Source: Antedon mediterranea
Taxonomy: Eukaryota; Echinodermata; Crinoidea; Comatulida; Antedonidae
Length of the DNA stretch: 64,000 nucleotides
Reading direction: 5' to 3'
Assembly: GCF_964355755.1 (NCBI RefSeq)
Contig: NC_092671.1
Span: 23,575,070 to 23,639,069, forward strand
The number at the start of each line of letters is the position of its first letter. The first letter of the stretch is position 1. This document shows positions 54,575-64,000 of the stretch, in pieces. Under the pieces are notes generated by a model. It had not been told where the DNA came from and did not search any database. It was given only the letters and a program-made list of their open reading frames with translations. The position numbers and the translations under genes were made by a program.

Positions 54575-55879
54575 AAAAGCGTCTGTTCAAATAAAGTTAT
54601 TTATAACTTTGACTAAAGAAATTTAAAAACTACTTTTTAACTTCAACTGGCCATATGATAAATCACAACATCCGATAGGCTTAATTTTAATATGAATTCA
54701 TATCTACATTTCATCAGCTTTCATAATAAGTTATAATCTTCAAGGTCACCTTTAATTCTGAAGAGCTATAAGATATTCAAATGTATGGTGTAGCTGAAAT
54801 TACACGACCTAGGTTATTCAAGTTTTTACGCGTGATGACGTCATCAAAATAAAAATGTTGACAACTCATTAGAAGAATAATTAATTGAGCAAGCACGTAC
54901 TAAAAGTTGTGCGAAAATCGGGCTCAAATAACGGAGATGCGCTCTATTGAATGTGGTAACCCACACAAAAAGATAAAAATTCCTAATTTTTAAATTCAAG
55001 TGGCCATTTGATGACGTCATACCATTTTGTACGTCTAATGTGTATATACATTTGTATCTACAACTTATTGGCTTCCATAATAAGTTAAAAAAATTGGGGG
55101 TCATCTGCCATTCTGAAGAGTTATATTCATTTTAAAAAGTCCTTATTTTTTTACCATTTTTAGCACTTTTGTACAATTAGTGTGCGCATTTTGTCATTTT
55201 TAACGTGCTCGTATAGCGTTATTTTAAGTCGGAATGGACTCAAAATTGGTGAATGTACTAAGGATTGTGAGTAGAATGTGATTTATACATCAAATTTTAT
55301 TTTTTACGCATTTTAAGAATCGTGCGCACAAAAACGCATTTTTCCGCAGTAATTTTTTGAAACACGCAAATGGCCTAATTCATGCTCTAAATTGATCAAA
55401 ACCTAATTTTGCGCGTTTTCAATTTTTAACGCGCGATTTCACGTGCATGACCTTGAAACGCGCAACTTTTTATTTGCTAATATTTTTACCCTTGACCTGA
55501 AGTTTACCTGTAGTGAATTTCATTAATATGTCGTAATGAATTATGGAGATATGATTGATAATCTGATTTCACAAAATGGCGTATAAATGACGTCACGGAT
55601 GAGTGATCACGCTGGAAAGCTCATTAGGATTAAGTTATATTATTTGAAAGATATTCTGAAATTTTGGTAATCATTGACATTAAACTTTTTGAGATAATTG
55701 TTACACAAAATAGTGTACAGAAACAATAAAAAGAAAAAAAAAATAATAATAAAGATTTCATACAATAACAATAGGTGATCATTTTATTCTAAATGATCAC
55801 CTAAAAATACCCAAAGCATTATTTTGAGTATTGTACATTTCTATATGACTCAATTATTCCAAGAAAATCGAAAGTGATT

Positions 55880-57480
55880 TACCCAAATAATAAGAAATGG
55901 TTTCCGAAAGGAAATCCTCTTTCTCAAAGGAACATACTGATATAGTGAAAGAAAAGCAAAAACAGATTGCGTTAGAAATTGAAAAGAATAAGTATAAAAG
56001 AAAGTTAGAACGAAGTTTTAAAGAAAACGATGTCAAAGTGGCTTGGCAAACCATGCAGGATATCACTGACTATGGTAGTCAAAATAAAAAGAAATTCGTC
56101 ACAGCCAAAAAATGAGTCGAATACGACAGATGATCTTAACACATTTTTTTGCCGTTTTAATCAACATGATTTTTCAAAAGAGATAGATGATTTAAAGGAA
56201 CAATTAAATAAAGAAAAGGAGGTGAGTGGAAAAATCTAAATAAATGACTTAGGAGAGGTCGTGTTGTAAGAAAGTTAAAATCAATAAGGCGACAGGGCCA
56301 GACTATGTTCCAAATCAGGTTCTAAAGTCATGCTGTGATCAATTGTCGGGAGTTTTCTGCGATATTTTTAATACATCCATGGAATGTGGAAAAATTCCAA
56401 AGATCTAGAAAACTTCAGAAATTAGACCGATTCCGAAAATAAAATATCCAGTAACCCAAAACGATCACCAACCAGTCGCAATCACTTCAAATGTTAGGAC
56501 GTATCGATTGGTCCTACTCAATTTGCCTACCGACCCAAAAGAGGAACTGATGATGCTATTACTCTTCTTGCAAAATATTTTTCAGCATATTGACACGTAC
56601 ACGTTGGTCAGGGCACTCTTCGTTGACTTTTTGAGTGCTTTTAAAAGCTTAGAACCGCATTCGTTGATTAGAAAATTTCAAAGGATGGATATTAATCCCA
56701 ACCTCTCACTTCTGACCATGGACTTTCTGCAACAGAGACCTCAATACGTTCGCATGGACAGCAACGTTTTCAGCACAACGCTTTGCAATACAGGAGCACT
56801 ATACTTTCGACTATGAAACGTTAGGCAGTACAACCTCAATGATAAAATATGCGAATGATACTGTAGTCTCCAGTTATCTTCGTGGAGAAGATGCGTCACC
56901 GTACACAAATGAGGTTGACAAATTTGTGGACTGGTGTTAAACTAAATAAAAACAAAACTAAAGAAATAGTATTTGATACAAGACGTGAAATGTTTAGACA
57001 TGATAAGTTAATTATTAAAGGTGTAGAAATAGTAGACGAACAAAAATACTTAGGAACCACTATTGACAAAGGTCTCCAATTTAATAATCAAATGTTTAAA
57101 AAAGCAAATCAAAGGCTATATTTTATAAGAAACTAAAACTATATAAAATTGATAATACTATATTAACGATGTTCTATAGGGCTATAGTGCAAAGTGTTTT
57201 CCATTAGTTTAATATCGTTGTTTTTTGGTCTTACAAATGAGAACAAAGAAAAATTAGAACGAGTTAGGAAGCGTGCAGGCAAAATATTATTGGCTCTGAC
57301 CTACCAACTATTCAACAAACATATGAAAAAGAGCACTAAATAAGTACTATATTTTAAACAGATCGGATATCAGGCTATGTCCACTAAGAGGAGATCATGA
57401 TCTTTTAGGAAAGTCATTTGTTCCAAATTCTTGCCATTTAACGCAACAATTAAAAGATAGATTGAAAATATAATTTGTTT
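55880..57480 (+). pseudogene. Decayed LINE reverse transcriptase
   Basis: Plus-strand frames in order: KRKLERSFKENDVKVAWQTM, QDITDYG (55990-56080); LNTFFCRFNQHDFSKE (56138 on); KATGPDYVPNQVLKSCCDQL, FCDIFNTSMECGKIPK (56285-56400); DTYTLVRALFVDFLSAFKSL (motif A, 56600), FLQQRPQYVRM; MIKYANDTVVSSYL (motif C, YADD changed to YAND); NKNKTKEIVFDTRRE; VDEQKYLGTTIDKGLQF; then the post-RT part in several frames to ~57475. At least six frameshifts or stops. No endonuclease. The wording is that of a fish/invertebrate LINE group with YADDT and TKTKE motifs. Clade not fixed. The D-to-N change in motif C would abolish activity anyway. Confidence 0.8.
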
Positions 57481-57502
57481 TAACTGTATATAATACTGCT
57501 AA

Positions 57503-59226
57503 GGCGTCATCTACAAATTATTTCAGACCACAGAGACGCGTCTGAAAACTTGCAACCCATCAGACGCGTCTGTCCAATGCTGAACCTCATTAACGATCTA
57601 TTATGAATATTCATGAATATTCATATTCGCGGCGAAGATGCGTCTGTTTGATTAAAACCCGTTTAGTAGGTAAAACAATAGAAAACGCGTCTGAGTTATT
57701 GAAACCCGTCTGTGTTGCTTGTATGCAGGTGAAACAACATTGGTACCATTTCACAGAACCAACAAATCTGAGACTAGGCCTAGGTTATCCTAATTTGGAC
57801 GGAAATTTGCCGATGAGACGACATCGGGCCTGTGGACCTCAGCTCATGCAGAGAGAAAGAAAGTCTAGGCTAGCCTAGTTTCGGCGGCCTACACTAGGCC
57901 TATAAATTATTTAACGCTTCTACCTTGGGTTAGCGAATTATAAAAACGACGACACCTAGGCCATGGAGGATACCTCCATGCCTAGGCTAGGATATGAAAA
58001 ATAAATAATAATATTCCATATTAAGATTTAACATAGGCCTAGGCCTTTTAAAATGATTACGACATGTGTAAAGAAAAAGGCTCGACCAGAATTTGGAGAG
58101 GAAAAAACATGTGAGCAGTTTAGAGCTAGAGTCGAGAGAGGGTATTATGTTTCATGTCATGTGACACAAAATCCAGGTACACGATCTTAATTACTGTTTT
58201 ATCGTCGTCAGACACGGCAGCCGCCAGAATATCGCGTTGCATGCCATGTGACCAAAAAAACTAGGTCTGTATTTATTACGGTCTTCTGTTGGCAGTCTTT
58301 TTGAGCGACCGACTGAAAACGTTCTGATACTATATTTAGAATGAATTGTTTACGATCTTTTTTTTCTCGGCATCGTTCTGGATGGACTGGACGTTCGCTA
58401 TAATATGTTTATTAGTTGGCCTGTTCGTTGAGGTTCACCTGTGATGTGTTGGATCGCGTGTCTCTACGTTTACATCGTGGGAAATTTATATTTATATTCG
58501 CCGTTGAGTAGGTAAACACACACGAAGGAAACGATTACGATTAAAAAATATTATATATTTACAACTTGGTCCTCCGCCAGTTAAATTTAACACATTAATT
58601 TCACACCTTCTTACTTCACTAAGAACATCGTAGGGTTGTTTATTTAGGTTACGAACTCCCTACGAAGTTCAGAACGTAGCTCATTGTTTATTGAGGTTAC
58701 AAAGCCAAACAATGGAACCTACGAAGCCAACAACGTAGCCTACGAAGCTACTTCGTAGGTAAAGTTGCAGTATTTTCTTTCTGTACTGTAAGGTCAATAG
58801 TTTGAGTGATTCCATGTTCCAAAAGTTAAAGTTATTCACTCTTTAGCATAAGAAAAATAAAATCGCAAAAATGAAAGGTCGCGAATAAATAGAACCGAAA
58901 ATTTGCGCTTTACAGCATACTCTGTCGGCGGTAAAAGGGTATACCTGTACTGATTTGTTTGTCTTACTGCCGGTTGTAAATAATAATTTAATATCACGCT
59001 CTCAATGAATTCACTTGTATGTAGCGCGTTTAACACCAGTGCACAGTATAACAATGTGCAGTCAGCCGTATATTGGGGCGGGGCCATAGTCGAACATGCA
59101 TATTGGCGTCTAGACGCAGCCAAATCAAATCAAATCAAATCGGGTTTTGAGACGCGTTTTTGGGTAAACAATAGAAAACGCGTCTGGACGCTGATTTGTG
59201 GTCTGAAATAATTTGTAGATGACGCC
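57503..59226. mobile_element. Harbinger-like element, 30-bp TIRs
   Basis: 1,724 bp. Perfect 30-bp inverted ends (57503-57532; 59197-59226) start GGCGTCATCTACAAATTATT and are flanked by TAA (57500-57502; 59227-59229). The word ACGCGTCTG recurs near both ends. The inside contains the dispersed block 57777-58350, a hairpin (ggccatggaggatacctccat, near 57958-57978) and an (AAATC)n run at 59121-59141. No transposase. It lies just downstream of the decayed LINE at 55880. Confidence 0.88.
57777..58350 (+). repeat. Dispersed 0.57-kb block, copy 2
   Basis: Same order of conserved words as 24430-24995 but inside a different TIR element. Copies 1 and 2 are clearly homologous, with substitutions and small indels. 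Confidence 0.8.
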
Positions 59227-59269
59227 TAATATAAATGTTCAAATAATTTCATTTGGCTTCGTATGATTA

Positions 59270-59388
59270 TTTTTGATGAAATTTCTTTTTTTCTAAGCCA
59301 AAAAAGTATTTTTACATACCAATGTATTAGTATGTAACAATACTTTTTTGGCTTAGAAAAAAAGAAAAAGAGAAATTTCATAAAAAAA
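59270..59388. repeat. Long hairpin upstream of an ATIC exon
   Basis: gatgaaatttctttttttct... pairs over ~50 bp with ...agaaaaaaagaaaaagagaaatttcat, with an inner atgtattagtatgt loop. It ends about 210 bp before the exon at 59602. Likely a MITE remnant. Confidence 0.8.
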
Positions 59389-59601
59389 AAGAAAAAAGAA
59401 ACTGCTAATATATATATTATTTTAAATATATGTTTATATGTTAAGATATAGTATTTTTATATTTTGGTCTATGTTTGATGTTTATTCATATTTTGATATT
59501 TTGACTTTTTATATATTTATATTTAATTATTTGAGAGCTTGTCAACGAAACAAATTTCTTTTTGGACCAATACATTTCTGTATTCTGTATTCTGTATATA
59601 G

Positions 59602-59690
59602 GTTAGTGGCTTGCAACTTGTATCCTTTTGTAAAGACTATTTCAAGGCCTGGTGTGTTGATAGAAGATGCGGTCGAACAGATTGATATTG
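59602..59690 (+). CDS. ATIC: ATIC, coding exon 4 of those visible
   Basis: An 89-bp exon after acceptor ctgtatatag and before donor GTAGGT. It completes Arg and encodes [18 protein letters not shown] then [17 protein letters not shown] and EQIDIGG are signature motifs of the cyclohydrolase domain. The Asp in QIDIG corresponds to the catalytic-site Asp125 of human ATIC (from memory). Phase matches both neighbours. Confidence 0.95.
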
Positions 59691-59699
59691 GTAGGTATA

Positions 59700-60880
59700 T
59701 AATAATATTTCTTTTGTAAAAATATGTATGTCAAGTTCTTTTAAATTAGTCGACTGTAATGGGACTGGCATAAAAATTTGTCTTATGCGAACTTCGACAG
59801 ATTTGTAAAAAAAATGCTAGGCCTAGACCTAGGTTAACTCACTAGCAACGCTAAAGCTAGGCCTAGTAGACCCTGTCGTGATCAGCCCTAAAAACTGAAT
59901 ATCAATTGGATTGATTTTATACAATGGTCATAAACACAATAACAAGGTATATATTTAATGCAATTAAAGTCACTTAAATAGTCATAGGCTAGCCCTACCA
60001 CACAGTGCATCGTAACTGAAGCAATGTGAGGTTTTCCCTTTTCATGGAACCTCTGATTATGATATAAAGGCAAATAATATCATCTTGATTCTAAATAGGT
60101 CGGAAATATCATTGTTTTATTATTAAAATACCATTGTTTTGATTGTAAAATGTTTAAATTCGACTACATCAAAATTACTGATATTTCAGTCTCCGTTATG
60201 GGTGCATCTTATACACAGGTGCGACTTGTACACCGAAATGTACGGTATTTATTAGGTATCATATCACAATTATTAGTGAGAGCACCCGGAAGTTCTGACA
60301 ATATTATATCAGTAAAGGGTAGTCACTTTTAAAAATGAAAATCCTTGAAACAATATTTGGTAGGGTATTGTTTTATATTTATCCGGATGGACCCCTCACC
60401 CTTCCCATATGATCCCCTATTCCTGTACCCTTTCCAGCTGGCACCACCATTGTTGTAGTATATTGGTATGACAGTAGAAATTTAAATGAACTGATTTATT
60501 AGACACCATAGAGCATAGGACTGCATTGTCCTATATTTTAATAGAGATATATCTAGATATTTTAACATGTGTTTTTGCGGCCATTTTCTAATTAACAGCT
60601 CTTAAAATAATGTGTGGATTATAGTTGAGGTCTTGGAAACTGTAAAAAAATATATAAAGCTTTGTAAAAACTGTTATAAAGTGGTTATTAGATATATCAT
60701 CAATGTTTTTTAGTCTTTTTTTAGGAATTTTTGCCATTGCCGGCCATTTTGTTTAAAAAAACTATTTCTCCATCGCCTGGATTTTTCTAGACTTTTAGTC
60801 TTTCTATCTGCAAGCTTTTACAGCTGGAATTGTATGTTTTCACTATTAAAAGTAATTGTTTTGTTATAAATATATTTATT
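59700..60880. other. ATIC intron, nothing recognised
   Basis: A+T-rich intron. No repeat or gene identified. Confidence 0.45.
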
Positions 60881-60882
60881 AG

Positions 60883-60961
60883 GAGGAGTTACATTACTAC
60901 GCGCAGCAGCCAAGAATCATTCACGTGTGACTGTTGTTTGTGATCCAAATGATTATAACAA
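60883..60961 (+). CDS. ATIC: ATIC, coding exon 5 of those visible
   Basis: A 79-bp exon (acceptor tatttattag, donor GTATGT) encoding [20 protein letters not shown] then PNDYN. AAAKNH carries the lysine equivalent to human Lys137 of the IMP cyclohydrolase site. Highly conserved. Confidence 0.95.
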
Positions 60962-61034
60962 GTATGTTTTTCAATTTTAGTACACTTAAAAAATGTGATA
61001 TTAGAGGTAATCAATAAACATATTTTAATAGTTA

Positions 61035-61551
61035 CAGTAGAACCTGTGTTTTACGTACCCTGATTTTACGTTCCCTTGATTTTACGTACGCTTAAAATAA
61101 CCGATGACGTCATCATTTTCTTACATTGAGGGCGCAATTTAACAACAACAAAGCACACAAAGCCACAATCATGGCTGTGTGTTGAATTCTGCTGTGTGTT
61201 TGAGTCAAGCTACGCACGTGCAGCGACTGTTTTTATTGATAGAAAATACAAGAACATTGATATTTTACACTTTATTTAAACATCTCACAGCCTGTATATA
61301 CTGTACAGTACTGTATTTTTCTAGTTAGGCCTCGCATCTTGCTAGGCCTGCTAGCCTGGCCTGAAAGTCTAGGCAAGGCCTAGCTAGTGACAACCTACAT
61401 GCTGTTCGATAAAGTAGACAAACAGGGTAGCCTTTATAGCTACGATCTCTACGTATTTGGGGTAAATTTAAGGTCAACCTTGATTTTACGAATCCTTTGT
61501 TTTATGTACGCCTTTCGGTCCCGTACCGTACGTAAAATGGAGGTTCTACTG
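61035..61551. mobile_element. pogo/Tigger-like MITE
   Basis: 517 bp. Ends are CAGTAGAACCTGTGTTTTAC and, reversed, CAGTAGAACCTCCATTTTAC. TA is duplicated on both sides (61033-61034; 61552-61553). CAGTAGAACCTC-like ends are typical of Tigger/pogo elements. Sub-terminal gattttacg words repeat. Contains one TGACGTCA (61105). Non-coding; in an ATIC intron. Confidence 0.88.
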
Positions 61552-61559
61552 TAATAGTC

Positions 61560-62200
61560 TTGGACCTGCACAGTGTATGGACTCTAACCTTACGGTTTTC
61601 ATTAAATATATCATTGCATGCTATCATTCTAAATATCTAACTTTCAAACTTTTGCATTCCTCTTTTTTCATTTCATCCTTTTTATCTTGGTGAAAAGGGG
61701 GGATACTACATTTTCCTCCCCTGAGTTTATAGCCTCACTACTCGAACACAAATAAGATAGTTTAACAAGAAAATTTTAATCATGTATTTTACCGCCATTT
61801 TTCATTTTTACAATTTAATTAATATAGTATCTAAAATTTTAATGAAAACAAATATGGTTAATACTGAATTCAAGCATCTTATTATGTAAATATACCGGTA
61901 TTTTAACTACTCTAAACACTTACTTTTAATTGTCACAAATGTACTTATATGTATATAATATATTCACCAATGAGAATTTAAATAAACGTGAGATAAACTC
62001 ACACAAGACAAAAAAAAAAAAAAACATATTTTAATAGTTAAACTACAAGCTTAATAATATAATTAAAAAAATGATACAAACTCTGACCTTAATTTCAAAT
62101 GAATTTATTATTATTATTATTAATGATGGGTAAAAATCCTTCCTCCTTTCATATTTTCAAGATGGGGTAACAAAGCAAATTAAGAATATTTTCAGGATAA
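61560..62200. other. ATIC intron, nothing recognised
   Basis: A+T-rich, with an A-run near 62012 and a short (ATT)n near 62108. No gene or repeat assigned. Confidence 0.4.
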
Positions 62201-62204
62201 ACTA

Positions 62205-62470
62205 TTAAAGATGTATTGTCCCCCTTAAAAAAATATATTCTTGAACATTTTTTTTGTGTTCAATGTGCCATTTTAATGTCACCTAAAAGTTATCCATTTT
62301 GATCAAAAATTGGATTGAAAAGAAAAAGTATTTCCTTGCTTACTTATTGACTATACCTAAAAAACTGTAATTTAAAGCAAAAAAATAGTCAAATTGGCTG
62401 CCAGCCAATTGGTTTTTCATTGAATTTAACCATTTATTTTGTCATTTTATAAAGAGAAAACATAATTGTT
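62205..62470 (+). repeat. Dispersed repeat, 'tgccagcc' family, copy 3
   Basis: gatgtattgtccccc at the start, then attttaatgtcacctaaaag, and caaattggctgccagccaat near 62392. The reverse complement matches 17730-17930. Confidence 0.75.
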
Positions 62471-62519
62471 TCTGTTTTTTTCTTTAACTGTTATTTAAGG
62501 AAATTGTTTGTTTTTAAAG

Positions 62520-62592
62520 GGTAATAGCCGAGATGTCTTCAAGTGAATCTAAAGACACTTTGCCAGAAACAAGAAAATTGCTTGCAGTAAAG
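62520..62592 (+). CDS. ATIC: ATIC, last visible coding exon
   Basis: A 73-bp exon (acceptor gtttttaaag, donor GTATGC) completing Lys and encoding VIAEMSSSESKDTLPETRKL then LAVK. It matches the segment that joins the cyclohydrolase domain to the rest of ATIC (residues ~165-190). The following exons (AFTHTAQYD... in other animals) are not seen before 64000, so the gene continues beyond the window. Confidence 0.92.
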
Positions 62593-62999
62593 GTATGCCA
62601 ATTTTATTTAGATCCTTGTAAAATCAGTATACAGCTTTTTTTTAAATGTTTTTTTGGAAAGAACGCATGATTTAGGGAGCGTGCCCAAATGTTTTTACTC
62701 TGTTTAACTTGTTGTAACGCAACTAGTTTAACGATTTACCGTTATATGCAAGCTAATTTAAATGGGGTTGGGCGTGTTCAGTGAGGCATATCAACCCCTC
62801 CGTTTACTAGCTACTATACGTAAAAGCATACTAGCTGCTGTAGTGTGATCACTCCATTGTTTAACGCGTAATTAACGGGAGGCCGGACATGCCGTTCAGT
62901 GTTGCTTAACGATGATTCCAACGCGTTATTAACAGTCCTTGTTATGGTATGTTGCTTATATTAGCTCTAATGGAAAAGATTCGTGTAAAATGACCGGAA

Positions 63000-63340
63000 G
63001 TCATTATTTTGACCTTTGACACATATTCATTATTTTAGATTTCTCAGTAAATACATTTTTTATATCTCAGTAACCACTGAGCACAACTTCGTCAATTTTG
63101 TGTCAAAAGATTCAGAAGACTCGTATTTATATTCACTATAATGAAAAAGTTTTTTTTTAAATGGATAGAAACTATGTTTTTGACCTTTGACCTATTATAC
63201 CAGTATATTTGTTTATATTTACTCTAATGAAAACAAATGCAAATGTACAATATAACCAAAAATCATTATTTTGACCGTTAACATTTTCTAGTCGTGTCAT
63301 GAATAAATCTCGAGTCTCGAGTATAACATTTTAAATTTGA
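63000..63340 (+). repeat. Repeat with DR1-like words
   Basis: tttgacctttgacacat (63009), gtgtcaaaagattcagaaga (63100), attcactataatgaaaaag and tttttgacctttgacctat (63178). Same family as 21110-21360, 22790-23170 and 51850-52345. Confidence 0.7.
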
Positions 63341-63352
63341 CCAAATAATAAG

Positions 63353-64000
63353 TGCGGCGATCTGGCAGACGTTGGGCTGGAATATCAACTGATCTTGCCA
63401 TAGAACAGTGTGTTATGCGTAGCACAAAAACAGGAGGAGGTCTAACAAGAGGGCGAGGATTAACAGAAATTCAACGACTTGTCTGGGTCCTTTCAACTCC
63501 AGTCTGCGCCAAGATCAATCATTCAATGCAAGTGTTCACTAATGTTTCGTATACTACCAGTGAACAACATATAGAAACAACATATGCCAGAAAGATGAAG
63601 GACCTCAGTGATGTACAAGACATATCAAGGTATCTGACACAGCGAAATCCATTCAATACAGACAGTACAAAATCACTGAGAAACATTGCAACTGGAGGGA
63701 CGGCACATATCAATGTAGACTGTGACAATGCCAAGCATGTAGGTCAACAAATTGTGCAATCAATGACAAACCAAAAGGTCGCCGACTACACATTTCGGAA
63801 AAAGAGCCAATCCATTACAATGAACTCTAAAAGCGCATTGAAGATAAAAGATGATGTGGTCAATGTAGATCCTTTACTTCTATTTCAACGACTTGTAACT
63901 GCCGGCACAAGATGCGATAATGTATCAGATATATTTAGATATGAGCTTTGTTCATATCCACCTGCATTGTTTAAATCACCAGATATAATGAGGTCTGCAA
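63353..64000 (+). pseudogene. Unnamed invertebrate family, N-terminal part (runs off window)
   Basis: The frame is open from 63353 to the window end: RRSGRRWAGISTDLAIEQ, CVMRSTKTGGGLTRGRGLTE, IQRLVWVLSTPVCAKINHSM, YTTSEQHIETTYARKMKDL, RYLTQRNPFNTDSTKSLRNI and NVDPLLLFQRLVTAG. RSGR.WAG.STDL.IEQ.LMRS.K..GGLTRGRG..E is, as I remember it, the conserved stretch just upstream of the EEAD...FFH half found in the palindrome at 9416-14627. No start codon is needed here. The 5' side directly abuts a DR1-type repeat, so the copy looks 5'-truncated. It is open over ~215 codons and better preserved than the palindrome copies. Function unknown. Confidence 0.7.

Larger units (their letters stand above)
44597..55802 (+). 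repeat. Hairpin-ended CRE repeat, copy E (diverged subfamily)
   Basis: The 5' palindrome is AATTCGTCA-CAT-TGACGAATT (44607-44627), followed by ATAGGTGATCATT. The 3' end is the perfect hairpin AGGTGATCATTT-TATTCT-AAATGATCACCT (55773-55802). TGACGTCA occurs at about 54836 and 55011, and TGACGTCAC near 55588. The body is found in pieces: 44597-44750, 46772-46835, ~47046-47250 and ~54575-55802. It is interrupted by the TIR element 44751-46771, a short insert (46836-47045) and a LINE-containing insertion (~47250-54575). Compared with copies A-D both the palindrome stem and the hairpin word have changed, but pairing is kept. Confidence 0.75.

Overview
The window is animal nuclear DNA, about 36-38% G+C, and very rich in transposable elements. 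The only clear host gene is ATIC (bifunctional purine biosynthesis protein PURH). It lies on the + strand, and six coding exons with consensus splice sites can be read from 18473 to 62592. Introns of roughly 22 kb and 18.6 kb separate three of them. The exons cover most of the IMP cyclohydrolase half of the protein. The first coding exon and all exons after residue ~190 are not visible. The mix of elements (CR1/L2-, Tx1/L1- and RTE-like LINEs, tRNA-SINEs, hAT, Harbinger-like and pogo-like MITEs) and the frequent aggcctag-type words suggest a marine invertebrate, perhaps an echinoderm. The species is inference only.

Layout. 1-1240: nothing recognised. 1248-15890: four copies of a ~1.6 kb family with hairpin ends and CRE (TGACGTCA) sites. 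Copies A and B point right and C and D point left, with a SINE and two LINE tails between B and C. C carries two clean MITEs (7140-7843, 7912-8850). D is split by a 5.2 kb palindrome (9416-14627) whose arms carry broken copies of one unnamed gene family. 15900-18450: LINE fragments. 18473-18905: two ATIC exons. 19403-29956: a Tx1/L1-like LINE flanked by 41-bp direct repeats and split by an 8.2 kb element. That element contains a ZNF862-like, hAT-derived gene, itself broken by two more elements. 30423-34251: a nearly complete hAT-like transposon. 35549-39110: a SINE, a MITE and a decayed gene interrupted by a Harbinger-type MITE. 40951-41017: ATIC exon. 41484-44640: MITE, hairpins, tandem repeats. 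44597-55802: a fifth, diverged copy of the hairpin family, split by a 2 kb TIR element and by a LINE whose ORF1 and ORF2 lie in one frame separated by a single UAG. 55880-57480: decayed LINE. 57503-59226: Harbinger-like element. 59602-62592: three ATIC exons with a pogo-like MITE between them. 63353-64000: the N-terminal part of the same unnamed family found in the palindrome, running off the window.

The window is best read as archaeology. Several insertions are nested, and removing them in silico rejoins an open reading frame or the host repeat. The most unusual items are: (1) the hairpin family, whose 5' end word and 3' hairpin stem change together between subfamilies; (2) the 5.2 kb palindrome; (3) the ORF1-UAG-ORF2 LINE; (4) the 8.2 kb element carrying an intron-containing ZNF862-like gene. 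All family assignments come from reading translations by eye. No database search was run.
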